Position numbers and translations under genes: made by a program
Shown here: positions 15,340 through 24,408 of the stretch, in pieces
How positions within the stretch are numbered: position 1 is the stretch's first letter
How the letters are laid out: each line of letters begins with the position of its first letter
The notes under the pieces: model-generated
Told to the model about the DNA's origin: nothing
Database searches by the model: none
The model's input: the letters and a program-made list of their open reading frames with translations, nothing else
Assembly: GCA_964344435.1 (NCBI GenBank)
Contig: CAYFNH010000001.1
Location: 1-64,000 of the forward strand
Length of the DNA stretch: 64,000 nt
Source: Thiopontia sp964344435
Lineage (GTDB): Bacteria; Pseudomonadota; Gammaproteobacteria; GCF-002020875
Direction of reading: 5' to 3'

Positions 15340-17552
15340 ATGCGTAAAATCGAGTGGAACGAGGGCATGAGTGTCGGTATCAGCGCCATCGACAACGACC
15401 ACCGCCGTCTGCTGGAGACCATCAACGAGTGGAGACCATCAACGAGATCAACACCGCCATCACCGAGGGCAAGACCGGCGAGCTGATTGAGCCCATCTTC
15501 CAGCGCCTGGAGCAGTACGTGGTTGAACACTTCAGTGCCGAAGAGGTGCTGATGGAGCAGTGCAACTACCGTGGGCTGGAGCGGCACAAGCTGCAACACC
15601 AGAAATTTTTCGAGAAGATCCCCCAGTTGCGCAACAAACTGCTCACCGCCAACAGCATGGAGGTGGCGATGGAGGTGAGCCTGTTTCTCTCCAGCTGGTT
15701 GATGAACCATGTCATCATGGAGGATATCTCCTACGCGCAGCCAGCCAGTGCTGCCGGCCTCTCGGATCACTCGGAACAGAGTGAGCAGCCACTACAAGGG
15801 CTACTCAACTGGGCCATATCCGCAATACCTCTGCGACGACGCATCCACCTTGGTGCCCTGGTGCCCATTACCGGCCTGCTGTTACTGATCAGCACTACCC
15901 TGTTCGACCACTATCAGGAGAGCAGCCGTATCCAACAGCTGCTGGGGCTGTCAAATCTGGCTGCCGATATCAACCTTGTCAGCCACCGCCTGCAGGCCGA
16001 ACGCGGCCTCTCTACCGCCTTTATCAGCTCTGGATATCAGCACTTCGAGAGCGCCCTGCAAGAGCAGCGATCCAAAACCAACCGGGCCACCACACGTTAC
16101 CTTGGCAGTGTTCAGCAGCTCTCCCCCCAACTCTCCTCAGAACTGCTGCAAATGCAGCAAACCGCCCGCAAGCGAATTGCTCAGCTGTCCCAACAACGTA
16201 TCCAGACCGACCAGCAGCGCCACACCATAGCGGCCATGCAGAGCTACTATACCGATACCATCCACGCCCTGCTGGCCATCTACCATGCGATGACCGGGCT
16301 GACACAGGATCAACAGCTCAGTGGCCATATCCAGAGCATCTCGGCCCTGGTTCAGATGAAAGAGGCCAATGGCCTGAAACGAGCGCAGGGCACTGCCATC
16401 CTGCAGGGAGAGCTCTCCCCCACTGTCGGGCTTCAACTGCTTTCGAAACTGATCGGTGAGCACACCGCCTACCAGCGTATTTTCAGTAACAGCGCCGACC
16501 GGCAACAGCAGCAGCGCTGGCTGGCACTCTCCTCCAGCAGCCCCCATGTGGATGCAAAGGCGGCTGAACAGGTGCTACTGCGTTACCTCAGCGAAAATAC
16601 CTCACAGCAGCCATTTGCGGCCGACCACTGGTTCGCACTGATGTCAGAACGAATGGATCAGACCGAGAGCTTCATTGAGCAGGTACTGCACGATATCGAA
16701 CTCCGCGCCAGGCAGCTGGCGGATGAGAGCCGCCAGCAGCTTCTCCTCTCAACCCTGTTATGGCTATTGCTGCTACTGTTCACCTCCGTGCTCTCCTGGC
16801 TACTCAGCCGCAGCGTGATCGAGCCCATCCACCATCTGACCGAAGGCATGGAGCTGCTGTCCCAGGGGGATCGGGGTACACGCTTCTGTCAGCTCTTTGC
16901 CAGGGATGAACTGCGCAAACTCTATGCGGTCTACGAGAGTAGTCGGCGCAATCTGCTCAAGTCCGATATCTCCATCAATATGCAACTGCTGAAACAGGAA
17001 TTTACCTATGACCTGAGTGAACGCCAGCGCGATGCGTATGCCGAACTGGCCTCGACCGATTCACTGACCGGGGCCATCAACCGGCGCAAGTTTCTGGAGC
17101 TGGCCGAGAGAGAGTTGCTACGTGCCCGTCGCCAGCAAACCATCCTCTGCTGCCTGATGCTCGATATCGACCATTTCAAGCGGGTCAATGACGAGTATGG
17201 TCACGACGTGGGGGACAAGGTACTACAGTCCTTTTTTCAGACCTGTTACCGCACGGTACGGGAGTGTGATCTTGTAGCCCGGATTGGTGGGGAAGAGTTT
17301 GTGGTACTGCTCACCAACAGTGACCGCACCAGCGCCCTCTCACTGGCTGAGCGCATTCGCAGTGAGGTGGAGCGGCTACAAATTGCAGTGAGTGCACAGG
17401 AGGAGATTACCATTACCGTCAGCATCGGCCTCTGCTGCCAGTTGATCACCTCCCAGAACATCGAAATGCTGATCAAGGAGGCCGACAATGCGCTCTATGC
17501 CGCCAAGCATCAGGGGCGCAACCGGGTTGTGGTCTGCAGCACAACAGAGTAA
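15340..17552 (+). pseudogene. Hemerythrin-NIT-HAMP-GGDEF diguanylate cyclase, frame broken by a 17-bp duplication
   Basis: Without one copy of the duplication the product would be 731 residues. Order: hemerythrin domain (1-125) with all metal ligands recognisable (H21 in IDNDH, EHFSAEEVLME, RHKLQH, NHVIMED); membrane segment (about 164-185); nitrate/nitrite-sensing (NIT-like) region with AERGLSTAF; membrane segment (about 462-485); HAMP; GGDEF with active-site GGEEF (644-648) and inhibitory RxxD (RECD) five residues before it. The natural start is the ATG at 15340 with GAGG just upstream. A perfect tandem repeat of 17 bases (15413-15429, 15430-15446) shifts the frame, so this reading stops at 15484 after 48 codons. 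The rest stays open from 15354. Either an inactivated or switchable gene, or an assembly error. Confidence 0.88.
15413..15446 (+). repeat. 17-bp perfect tandem duplication in the hemerythrin domain
   Basis: TGGAGACCATCAACGAG occurs twice with no spacer. Removing one copy restores HRRLLETINE joined to INTAITEG, a continuous hemerythrin sequence. Confidence 0.97.
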
Positions 17553-17560
17553 GTTGGCCA

Positions 17561-20281
17561 TCAATCCGCTGCCGTCAAATGCCTCTGTAACACCCTCCGC
17601 AGCTGCTTCTCTTCAACCGGCTTGCTCAACACCCCATCACAACCCGCCGCTACCATCTCCTCTTCGGTACCCTTCATCACATCGGCGGTCAGGGCATAGA
17701 TCGGCCGGCTGAACCCCGTCTTACGCAGGGCCGTGGTCGCCTCCACCCCACTCATCACCGGCATCTGCTTGTCCATCAGCACCAGATCCACCTCCTCGGC
17801 CAACCCCTTGTCGACCCCCTCCCGGCCATTATCGGCCACCACCACCTCGGCCCCGAGTCGCTTGATCATCTCGGCAACCAGCAGCTGGATCATCTGCGTA
17901 TCCTCCACCACCAGCACGGTCCCACGCAGCTGGATCCGCTCCTCCGCATTTCGCTCTGCCTCTTCGTCGATTCGCTGTTCACTGGGGCGGAACGGCAGCT
18001 TCACCGTAAAGTGGCTGCCAACCCCCTCCGCACTCTCAACCGCAATATCACCGCCCATCATCTCCACCAGATTCCATGAGATATTGAGCCCGAGACCGGT
18101 GCCTCCAAACTTGCGGGTGATCGAACTGTCGGCCTGCTCAAAGGGTCTGAACAGCCGCTTGACCACCTCAGGTGACATGCCAAACCCGGTATCCTTGACC
18201 TCAAACCAGATCTGCTGGCTGCCACTATCAAGCGATACCATCAAGGTGACCTCGCCCTGCTCGGTGAACTTCACCGCATTGCTCAGTAGATTCATCAGAA
18301 CCTGTCCGATCCGCACCGGGTCACCCACCAGTTTGTGACGGGGCTGGAAGGTTTGCACCACCTCAAAGCCAACCCCTGCCTCCTGGGTGCGCAGCGAGAA
18401 GACATCTTTCAATTCATGTATCAGCGCATCCAGGCTGTACTCCTCATCCACAATCTCGAACTTGCCCGCCTCAATCTTGGAGAGGTCGAGGATGTCATTG
18501 ATGAGGGTGAGTTGGGTACGGCCCGACACGGTGATGGCATGCAACATACCGCTCTCCTTCTCGGTGAGCTTGTCGGTTATCAACCGGTTCAGCATCTCCG
18601 AGTAGCCGATGATCGAGGTCAACGGGGTACGTAGCTCATGACTCATCATCGCCAGGAACTGATCCTTGGCCCGGTTGGCCCGGATCGCATTCTCGGCATC
18701 CAGAATCTCGCGCAGGTCACTCAACACCACCACTTCGGCCGCACCTTGTCGCGTACACTGCAGCTGCGTGCGTGCGATGCGTACCGGAATTTTCTCCCCC
18801 TCTGTAGAGCAGAGCTGCCCCTGCTCATCAAACAGCTCATCGATATGTTTGCCAAACAGGGCCCGCTGCCCCATCCCGGTGAGCGTAACCGCCTTGGGGT
18901 TGCTGCGCAGAATTCTCTGCTCCTCGTTTAGCACCAACAGCCCCTGCTCCATCACCTCGATAATGAGGTCGGTCTCCTGCTTGCTGCGCTCGAGCTCTCT
19001 GGACTGCTGTTCCAGCATCTCCTTGCGCTCGTTGACCTCCTCACTATAGACCTGGAATGCAGAGGCGAGACTGTTGACCTCAAGCACCCGGCTGATGGGG
19101 TGGTTATTGATATCGTCCCGCACCACCGAATCCCGCAGCCGCTCGATCGGGCTCGACAACAACCTGGCCCGGCGGTAGGTGAGCAGCACCACAAACAGGA
19201 AGAGGACAACGGATGCCAGCACAATCTGGCGCTTCAGCGCCTCCACCGGCTGCATCATCTCTTCCCGATCCTGCTTCACCACCATACCCCAGCCCAGTGC
19301 CGGGAGCCAGCGCCAGAGCGCATAGGCCTCTCTGCAGCTCGACTCCAGCACCCATCCATCGCCATCCTTCTGCCCCAGTGCCCGTGTCATCGGAAACTGC
19401 ATCGGTGATTGCTCCCGCAGGGCGATACAGTCCGCATCGGGCTGTCTGCGCTCCATCTCGCGGAAGTGGTTGAGGAAGGTTAGACCGCGCCTGACCTTGT
19501 CATCGCGCCAGTGCGCCACCAGCACCTCACCGGTCTTCCCCAGGCCACTATAGCTCTCCATCAGGTCACGGAAACGTTGCAGGGGGAATGGGGCTACCAG
19601 TACTGCCAGAATCTCTTTGCGGTACGGAGAGTAGACCGGCACCCCGATCCACGCCATCGAGCGTTCCGAAATCTCGCTGAAACCGTACCGGGAGACGGCA
19701 GCCTGCCCGGTTTGACGCACCTGCTGGATCATCCGGGCCAGTGGCGAAGGGGTATCCACCATCAGCTCATCCAGCCGCTCACCGTGGCTGATCAGGTAAC
19801 GATCTCCGGTATTGGCCGTCATGAATCGCCCCTGCAGATCAAACAGCAGCAGATCCTTGTTTATCACCAGAGAGAGTTCTCGGCGTATACTACCCAGTTT
19901 GGTCTGGTGATAAATCTGCTGTATCGCCTCAGTGCTATCCATATACACCCAATCATCACCCGTCTGCTGCTGGGGACGACTCTGTATTACACCATGAAGT
20001 GCCGCCCTCAAAGCCCGGCTGTTGGCCACCTGCTGCAGGGCCTGGCGCTCCACTTCATACATCGACTCGATCCGGTTAATGCGGAACTGAGCATGGTATT
20101 TCAGTGAATCCACCACAGTATCCACCACCACTCGCTCGGAGACGAAATAGATCAGCCACCCCAGTGCGGTAACTGCAAACAGTATGGTCAACAATGTGCT
20201 ACGCAGCTGGTGGTAGAGCAGAGGCTGCGGGGTTCCCCGATAGCCCTTGCTCTCAGCGCGTGGCAAACGTTTGCCAAACAT
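17561..20281 (-). CDS. Hybrid sensor histidine kinase (Cache-like sensor-PAS-HisKA-HATPase-REC)
   Basis: 906 residues from the ATG at 20281, preceded by GGGGGAG; a TTG six codons upstream is less likely. Membrane segments at about 30-47 and 351-368 enclose a large periplasmic sensor that shares the SYSGLGKTGEVLVA motif and a WGMVVKQD ending with the other Cache kinase. A linker and PAS region (about 435-530) is followed by HisKA with H548 (QFLAMMSHELRTPLTS) and HATPase (NLLSNAVKFTE, VKDTGFGM, FGGTGLGL). The receiver has D837 in VLMDKQMPVMSG and its lysine in SKPVE. No Hpt. Its 3' end converges on the cyclase gene, with only eight bases between them. Confidence 0.93.
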   Translation of the reverse strand: MFGKRLPRAESKGYRGTPQPLLYHQLRSTLLTILFAVTALGWLIYFVSERVVVDTVVDSLKYHAQFRINRIESMYEVERQALQQVANSRALRAALHGVIQSRPQQQTGDDWVYMDSTEAIQQIYHQTKLGSIRRELSLVINKDLLLFDLQGRFMTANTGDRYLISHGERLDELMVDTPSPLARMIQQVRQTGQAAVSRYGFSEISERSMAWIGVPVYSPYRKEILAVLVAPFPLQRFRDLMESYSGLGKTGEVLVAHWRDDKVRRGLTFLNHFREMERRQPDADCIALREQSPMQFPMTRALGQKDGDGWVLESSCREAYALWRWLPALGWGMVVKQDREEMMQPVEALKRQIVLASVVLFLFVVLLTYRRARLLSSPIERLRDSVVRDDINNHPISRVLEVNSLASAFQVYSEEVNERKEMLEQQSRELERSKQETDLIIEVMEQGLLVLNEEQRILRSNPKAVTLTGMGQRALFGKHIDELFDEQGQLCSTEGEKIPVRIARTQLQCTRQGAAEVVVLSDLREILDAENAIRANRAKDQFLAMMSHELRTPLTSIIGYSEMLNRLITDKLTEKESGMLHAITVSGRTQLTLINDILDLSKIEAGKFEIVDEEYSLDALIHELKDVFSLRTQEAGVGFEVVQTFQPRHKLVGDPVRIGQVLMNLLSNAVKFTEQGEVTLMVSLDSGSQQIWFEVKDTGFGMSPEVVKRLFRPFEQADSSITRKFGGTGLGLNISWNLVEMMGGDIAVESAEGVGSHFTVKLPFRPSEQRIDEEAERNAEERIQLRGTVLVVEDTQMIQLLVAEMIKRLGAEVVVADNGREGVDKGLAEEVDLVLMDKQMPVMSGVEATTALRKTGFSRPIYALTADVMKGTEEEMVAAGCDGVLSKPVEEKQLRRVLQRHLTAAD

Positions 20282-20320
20282 GGTGATAGGCTCCCCCAAT
20301 GTTCAAGATTCCCCAATATA

Positions 20321-20453
20321 AATCGTCTTAAAAGTGATGGCAGTCCTGATCTGCGGCCGTCTGTGGGCAAGGAAGCCCACTGTAGAGCGACACAGAGATG
20401 TGCTTGAGCGTGTCGCAGACAGGAGCTGCCATTACTTTTAAAACCATTGATAC
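20321..20453. repeat. Structured repeat, family A/B, copy B2
   Basis: Outer arms AAGTGATGGCAG... and CTGCCATTACTTTT are complementary. Hairpin 1 is GTGGGC/GCCCAC (20363-20380) and hairpin 2 is CACA-GAGA-TGTG (20391-20402) within GAGCGACACAGAGATGTGCT. Ends: left AATCGTCTTAAAAG, right CTTTTAAAACCATTGATA. Located upstream of the second hybrid kinase. Confidence 0.87.
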
Positions 20454-20621
20454 AGGCGTATGAAACCCATTTCCCCGCAGACAGAAACGCTTGACAGGAG
20501 CTCCTCAACTCCCCGTTCTGCTTTGCAGTCAACAGACTACCTGTATACCGATCCCCCCATTATGCCAGTGATGGCTTTACTTGACCATATAGTTCAACAA
20601 TTTCAAAAATAGCCGCGACCA
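20454..20621. other. Rest of a 340-base gap, nothing recognised
   Basis: Together with repeat B2 this makes the longest non-coding gap of the window (20282-20621), between the second hybrid kinase and coaX, both on the minus strand. It has AT-rich stretches near 20580-20610. I find no gene, no clear terminator for coaX and no convincing promoter. Confidence 0.5.
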
Positions 20622-21344
20622 CTATGGCATGGTTACCAACGCAAGCCCCTGCAGTATCAGATCTTCCACTATCCGAAAAGGCAGCCCCAGCTGTTGCTGC
20701 AGGGCTGCCGCATCCCCACCAGTCAGTATCAGTTCAAATGCCCCCTGCTGCTGCTCGATCTGTTGCAACAGAACCTCGACCACCCCCGGCTCCTCTACCG
20801 ACTGAGACATCAGTGCCTGTGCCGTGGCAGTGCCCAGCAGCTCCCCTCCCACCCGATCACTCTGGCGCAAATGAGGTGCATTTTGTAGCAGTGTCTCCAT
20901 GGTGGAGCCAAAACCGGGCAGGATATTGCCCCCTCGATGGTGGCCACTGCGGTCAACATAGTCGATGGTTACTGCAGTACCACAATCGACCAGACAGAAG
21001 GCGGTATGCAGTTGCTCCCACGCCGCGACCATCCCCAGCCAGCGATCGATGCCCAGCTGCTGTGGTTGCCGATATCCGTTGTGCAGCCCCCTGCAAACCA
21101 CCCCTGTCTTCACCTCCTCAGCCTCCATGCCCCATACCTCGACCAACCAGCACTGGAGCTGCTGGAAGCGGCGCTCACCGGCGCTGTTGCTGAGGAATAT
21201 ATGCTGTGGAGCGGGACGGTTATGCCACTGCTGCACGACGCTTTGCGCTGCCGCCCACGCCACTGCACCCCGCTCAACCAGCTTCTGCTGGTGCTGCCAA
21301 CCCCACTTAATACGGCTGTTGCCGGAGTCGATCAGCAGATTCAA
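20622..21344 (-). CDS. coaX: Type III pantothenate kinase
   Basis: First step of CoA synthesis: ATP-dependent phosphorylation of pantothenate by the CoaX (type III) enzyme. 240 residues with LLIDSGNSRIKWG (phosphate loop), GIDRWLGMVAAWEQ, LVDCGTAVTIDYVD (acidic catalytic site) and ILPGFGSTMETLL. The start is a TTG one base past the birA stop (TGAGTTG). It is the third gene of a tight dsbA-birA-coaX run; birA-coaX pairing is common. Confidence 0.94.
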   Translation of the reverse strand: MNLLIDSGNSRIKWGWQHQQKLVERGAVAWAAAQSVVQQWHNRPAPQHIFLSNSAGERRFQQLQCWLVEVWGMEAEEVKTGVVCRGLHNGYRQPQQLGIDRWLGMVAAWEQLHTAFCLVDCGTAVTIDYVDRSGHHRGGNILPGFGSTMETLLQNAPHLRQSDRVGGELLGTATAQALMSQSVEEPGVVEVLLQQIEQQQGAFELILTGGDAAALQQQLGLPFRIVEDLILQGLALVTMP

Positions 21345-21345
21345 C

Positions 21346-22353
21346 TCATTCTGTCCGGGGAGAAACGGGCCGGGAGGAGAGCCGCAGGGATACATCCCCA
21401 CTGAAGTGACTGACAATTTCACCATCTTGTTCTACCCGCAGCGCTCCGTGTGGATCAATCCCGCGGGCAATACCGTGAATGACCTCTCCCTCCTGGTGGA
21501 TTGCGACCGGAAGATCCCGCACCCGGTCGAGCCGCTGCCACTCCGAGGAGATTGCATTCAGCCCACGTTGCTCGAACTGCTGTAACAGAGGAATCAGATG
21601 GTTGAGCAGCATGGCCGCCAGCCGGTTGCGCGAAGGCGGTGACTGGAGATGGTGAGCCAGCGCAGTCCAGGGCTGATCGATCCGCTGCTCGACATCGGCC
21701 AGCGCTATATTCAGCCCCACCCCAACCACTACATCGGTAGGCCCTTCACTCTCCCCCTCCAGCTCAATCAGCACCCCGCCCAGTTTCTGATCACGATAGT
21801 GCAGGTCGTTGGGCCATTTCAGTTTTACCCCCTCCAGCCCGATGCTCTCAACCGCCTGTGCCAGGGCAACCCCAACCACCAACCCCAAACCGCTCAAGCT
21901 CATCAACCCACCCGGGAAGCGCCACAACAGGGAGCAGTACAGGCTTCCGCCAAAGGGAGACAGCCACTGCTTGCCTCTGCGTCCGCGCCCGTCAGACTGA
22001 TGCTCTGCCAGCAGCACGGCACCCGAATGGGCGCTGCCATCACGCAGACGGCGCATCAGTTCACTGTTGGTGGAGTCACAACTCCAGAACCGCTCCACCC
22101 CACTCAGGCTAGTCGCCACCTTCGCATCGAGTTGAGCCTCTATCTCCTGGGGGTTGAGCAGAGTCAGTGCCGATGGCAGCGCATATCCCTGCCGCTGTTG
22201 CGAATGGATCTCGACCCCCAATGCCTGCAGCGCCTTGACCTGTTTCCAGACCGCCGCCCGGCCAATGCCGAGAGCGCTACCCAGTGCGGTACCACTGTGT
22301 AGCGCCCCATCCGCAAGTCGCTGCAGCAGCTGCTGCTGTACCGCAGAGATCAC
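21346..22353 (-). CDS. birA: Bifunctional biotin ligase/biotin operon repressor
   Basis: Attaches biotin to the carrier domain of acetyl-CoA carboxylase and likely represses biotin genes. 335 residues. An N-terminal winged helix (LLQRLADGALHSGTALGSAL, then IGRAAVWKQVKALQALG) is followed by the ligase core with GRGRRGKQWLSPFGGSLYCS (biotinyl-AMP loop) and LKWPNDLHYRDQKLGGVLIE, and an SH3-like C-terminal domain. The start GTG overlaps the dsbA stop as GTGA, so translation is probably coupled. Confidence 0.96.
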   Translation of the reverse strand: MISAVQQQLLQRLADGALHSGTALGSALGIGRAAVWKQVKALQALGVEIHSQQRQGYALPSALTLLNPQEIEAQLDAKVATSLSGVERFWSCDSTNSELMRRLRDGSAHSGAVLLAEHQSDGRGRRGKQWLSPFGGSLYCSLLWRFPGGLMSLSGLGLVVGVALAQAVESIGLEGVKLKWPNDLHYRDQKLGGVLIELEGESEGPTDVVVGVGLNIALADVEQRIDQPWTALAHHLQSPPSRNRLAAMLLNHLIPLLQQFEQRGLNAISSEWQRLDRVRDLPVAIHQEGEVIHGIARGIDPHGALRVEQDGEIVSHFSGDVSLRLSSRPVSPRTE

Positions 22354-22994
22354 TGTGCCGCAGCCAACTCCTTGGCAACCAGATATTCAATTACCTCGAA
22401 CATCTTTCCAGTACCTCCGGCAGAGCCGGCATCGACCAGATATTTACCAGCCACCACCACTGCCGGCACCCCTTGAATGCCCGACTGACGGGTCATGCGA
22501 TAGGCCTGTTTGACCCGGGTTTGCACCCCGAAAGAGCTCCAGGTTTTTTCAACCGTCTCTTTGGGTACCCCCAGCTTCTCAAACAGCGCCTTGATTTCCC
22601 GCTCATCCTTGGCCAGATTGCGGTTTTCATTCAGATGGATACCATTAAACAGGGCCGGATGTGCCTGGTCGAGCACCCCCAACAGCGCTGCGGTATAGAA
22701 GGCCTGTGCGGCAGGAGCCCAGCTGGCACCCAAGATCGCTGGCTGCATCTGGAAGTTGACCCCTGGCGGGTTCTTTTCCAGCCACTCATGCACCACCGGC
22801 TCGAGGTGAAAACAGTGGGGGCAGCCATACCAGAAGTACTCCCGTACCTCGACCTTGCCCGGCTCCTCAACGGTGCGCAACGGATCGTTGATCAGGGTGT
22901 ACTCCACCCCCTCCATAAACTCTTCTGCCACACTGGCCCAGCTCAGCATCAGCCCTGCAATCAATGCAACCGCTGCAATCCATCCTCTCTTCAT
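22350..22994 (-). CDS. dsbA: Periplasmic thiol:disulfide interchange protein DsbA
   Basis: Introduces disulfide bonds into exported proteins. 214 residues with a signal peptide (GWIAAVALIAGLMLSWASVA) and the thioredoxin-fold active site FWYGCPHCFHLEP (C58-P-H-C61, the E. coli dipeptide). A cis-proline loop is seen in GVPAVVVAG. The ATG at 22994 has GGGAG seven bases before it. First gene of the dsbA-birA-coaX run. A thiol oxidant role fits the cytochrome neighbour, but that link is inference. Confidence 0.95.
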   Translation of the reverse strand: MKRGWIAAVALIAGLMLSWASVAEEFMEGVEYTLINDPLRTVEEPGKVEVREYFWYGCPHCFHLEPVVHEWLEKNPPGVNFQMQPAILGASWAPAAQAFYTAALLGVLDQAHPALFNGIHLNENRNLAKDEREIKALFEKLGVPKETVEKTWSSFGVQTRVKQAYRMTRQSGIQGVPAVVVAGKYLVDAGSAGGTGKMFEVIEYLVAKELAAAQ

Positions 22995-23015
22995 ACTTGT
23001 ACTCCCTTCTCTATA

Positions 23016-23147
23016 AGTCTTCTGGAAAGTTCGTTCGTACCGCGATTCCAGGTTGTCTGCAGCCATGGATGGCTGCGGTCAAGCGACACAAGGATGTGCT
23101 TGAGCGTACCTGGAGTCGCGGTACGAACGGACTCATGCAATGCTTTA
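23016..23147. repeat. Structured repeat, family A/B, copy A2
   Basis: Outer arms AAGTTCGTTCGTACCGCGAT... (23027-23052) and the inverse ending near 23133. Hairpin 1 is GCAGCC-ATGGAT-GGCTGC (23059-23076). Hairpin 2 is CAAG-CGA-CACA-AGGA-TGTG-CTTG (23080-23102). Compared with A1, several arm positions changed on both sides so that pairing is kept. Lies between the cytochrome terminator and dsbA. Confidence 0.88.
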
Positions 23148-23204
23148 ATTCAATTGACTGGTTATGACAACCACCATCCTATCGGGTTCCCCCATGCGCT
23201 TCCA

Positions 23205-23234
23205 CAAAAAAGGGCCGCAACAGCGGCCCTTTTT
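23205..23234 (-). terminator. Intrinsic terminator of the cytochrome gene
   Basis: AGGGCCGC/GCGGCCCT stem with a short loop, A-run before and T-run after, so it can act in both directions. It lies 24 bases beyond the cytochrome stop. Confidence 0.9.
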
Positions 23235-23253
23235 GACAGCAGTTCCTGACCAG

Positions 23254-24291
23254 TTACAGACCAGACTGCGACAGCATGTACTCTATCGCCGCCTTCAGCT
23301 CTGCATCCTTCAGAGAGGAGCCACCACGTGGCGCCATCGCGGTACCGGCTACCCCGGCAATCGCACTCTTGACCAACCCATCTACGCTGCCCGCCTTCTG
23401 CAGACGTGGCTCCCAGTTCTCCTTGACGCCGGACTGGGGAGCATTGAGGGCTGGAGCCGCAGGGCCATGACAGGCAAAACAGGCTCCCTGGAACAGGGTG
23501 GCACCATCGGCCGCACCACCTGTTGCTGCTGGTGCAGCTGCTACCTCGGCAGGCTTCTCTTGTGCTGCCGGAGCCGGGGCTGCCGCCTCTTCTGCAGCAG
23601 CAACGGGAGCCGCAGGGGCAGTGGCTACCTTGGCTGCTGGCGCCCCCATCGAACCCAGATAGGCGGTAATCGCAGCGATATCGGCATCACTCAGCACCGA
23701 AGCAACATCACGCATCATCTTGTTGGGATCATTCTCCCGGGTACCCTCACGGAATGCATGCAACTGAGCGACGGTATAGCCCTCCAGCTGACCGCTCAGG
23801 GCCGGCCACCGGGCCAGATCATTACCCGCAGCATCCGGACCATGACAGGCCATACAGGCACTGATGCCACGCGCCATATCACCGCCCTGATAGAGCGCCT
23901 TGCCCTGGGCAACCAACGCTGCATCTCCGGCGGATCCCGCCTTGCCGGCAACGGTTGCATAGTAGGCACCGAGGTTGGCCATATCGGCATCACTCAACCC
24001 CATGGCCTGACCGGTCATCAGTGCATCCTTGCGTGCGCCTGACTTGAAGTCCTGCAGCTGCTTGACCATATAGCCACCATTCTGTCCTGCCAGAGAAGGA
24101 ACCGCCTTGGTCTTTCCCGGATTCATCGGATCCGGAAACGCAGGATTGCCTTCACCATTCATACCGTGGCACGCACCACAGACAGCGGCCTTGGCCTTAC
24201 CTGCATTCACATCACCCGCAGCTGCTGCCGCACCAGAGACGGCCAGCGCAACCGCTGCAACCAGAGTGTTTGTCCAATCGACCTTCTTCAT
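23254..24291 (-). CDS. Triheme cytochrome c, c4-type diheme fused to c5-type monoheme
   Basis: 345 residues, exported (signal peptide ending near AAAAAGDV). Three CxxCH heme sites: CGACH (38-42), CMACH (146-150), CFACH (271-275). The first two lie in paired class I domains typical of cytochrome c4, with candidate Met ligands in MTGQAMGLS and NKMMRDVA. After an Ala/Pro/Glu-rich linker (about 217-262) comes a c5-like domain with GTAMAPRGG near its Met ligand. Likely a periplasmic electron carrier towards terminal oxidases. The start is the ATG at 24291 with AAGGA upstream; a TTG just before it is unlikely. Confidence 0.93.
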   Translation of the reverse strand: MKKVDWTNTLVAAVALAVSGAAAAAGDVNAGKAKAAVCGACHGMNGEGNPAFPDPMNPGKTKAVPSLAGQNGGYMVKQLQDFKSGARKDALMTGQAMGLSDADMANLGAYYATVAGKAGSAGDAALVAQGKALYQGGDMARGISACMACHGPDAAGNDLARWPALSGQLEGYTVAQLHAFREGTRENDPNKMMRDVASVLSDADIAAITAYLGSMGAPAAKVATAPAAPVAAAEEAAAPAPAAQEKPAEVAAAPAATGGAADGATLFQGACFACHGPAAPALNAPQSGVKENWEPRLQKAGSVDGLVKSAIAGVAGTAMAPRGGSSLKDAELKAAIEYMLSQSGL

Positions 24292-24379
24292 CAATCTGTT
24301 CCTTATTTCCTATTTGAGTGGCTTCAACCCCACGGCATGCGTGCAGACAAGTATCCGCACAAGTAATAGAAGATTGGCA

Positions 24380-24407
24380 ATTATATTCGTAATTGCTGCA
24401 ACTGCAA
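24380..24407 (-). promoter_or_regulatory. Promoter of the triheme cytochrome
   Basis: On the minus strand: -35 TTGCAG (24402-24407), 16-base spacer, -10 TATAAT (24380-24385). It is back to back with the engB promoter; the two -35 boxes are one base apart. Confidence 0.75.
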
Positions 24408-24408
24408 G

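Noticed and set aside
15354..17552. Cyclase gene read from 15354 as an intact protein
   Set aside because: Its first 27 residues are out of frame (Arg/His/Pro-rich), and the true hemerythrin N-terminus lies in the other frame.
20622..21425. Upstream start for coaX inside birA
   Set aside because: Would add 27 residues unlike the family; the TTG right behind the birA stop gives the usual N-terminus LLIDSGNSR.
7127..23147. The repeats as parts of small coding genes or a CRISPR array
   Set aside because: Copies are kilobases apart, palindromic and conserved in structure and not in any reading frame.
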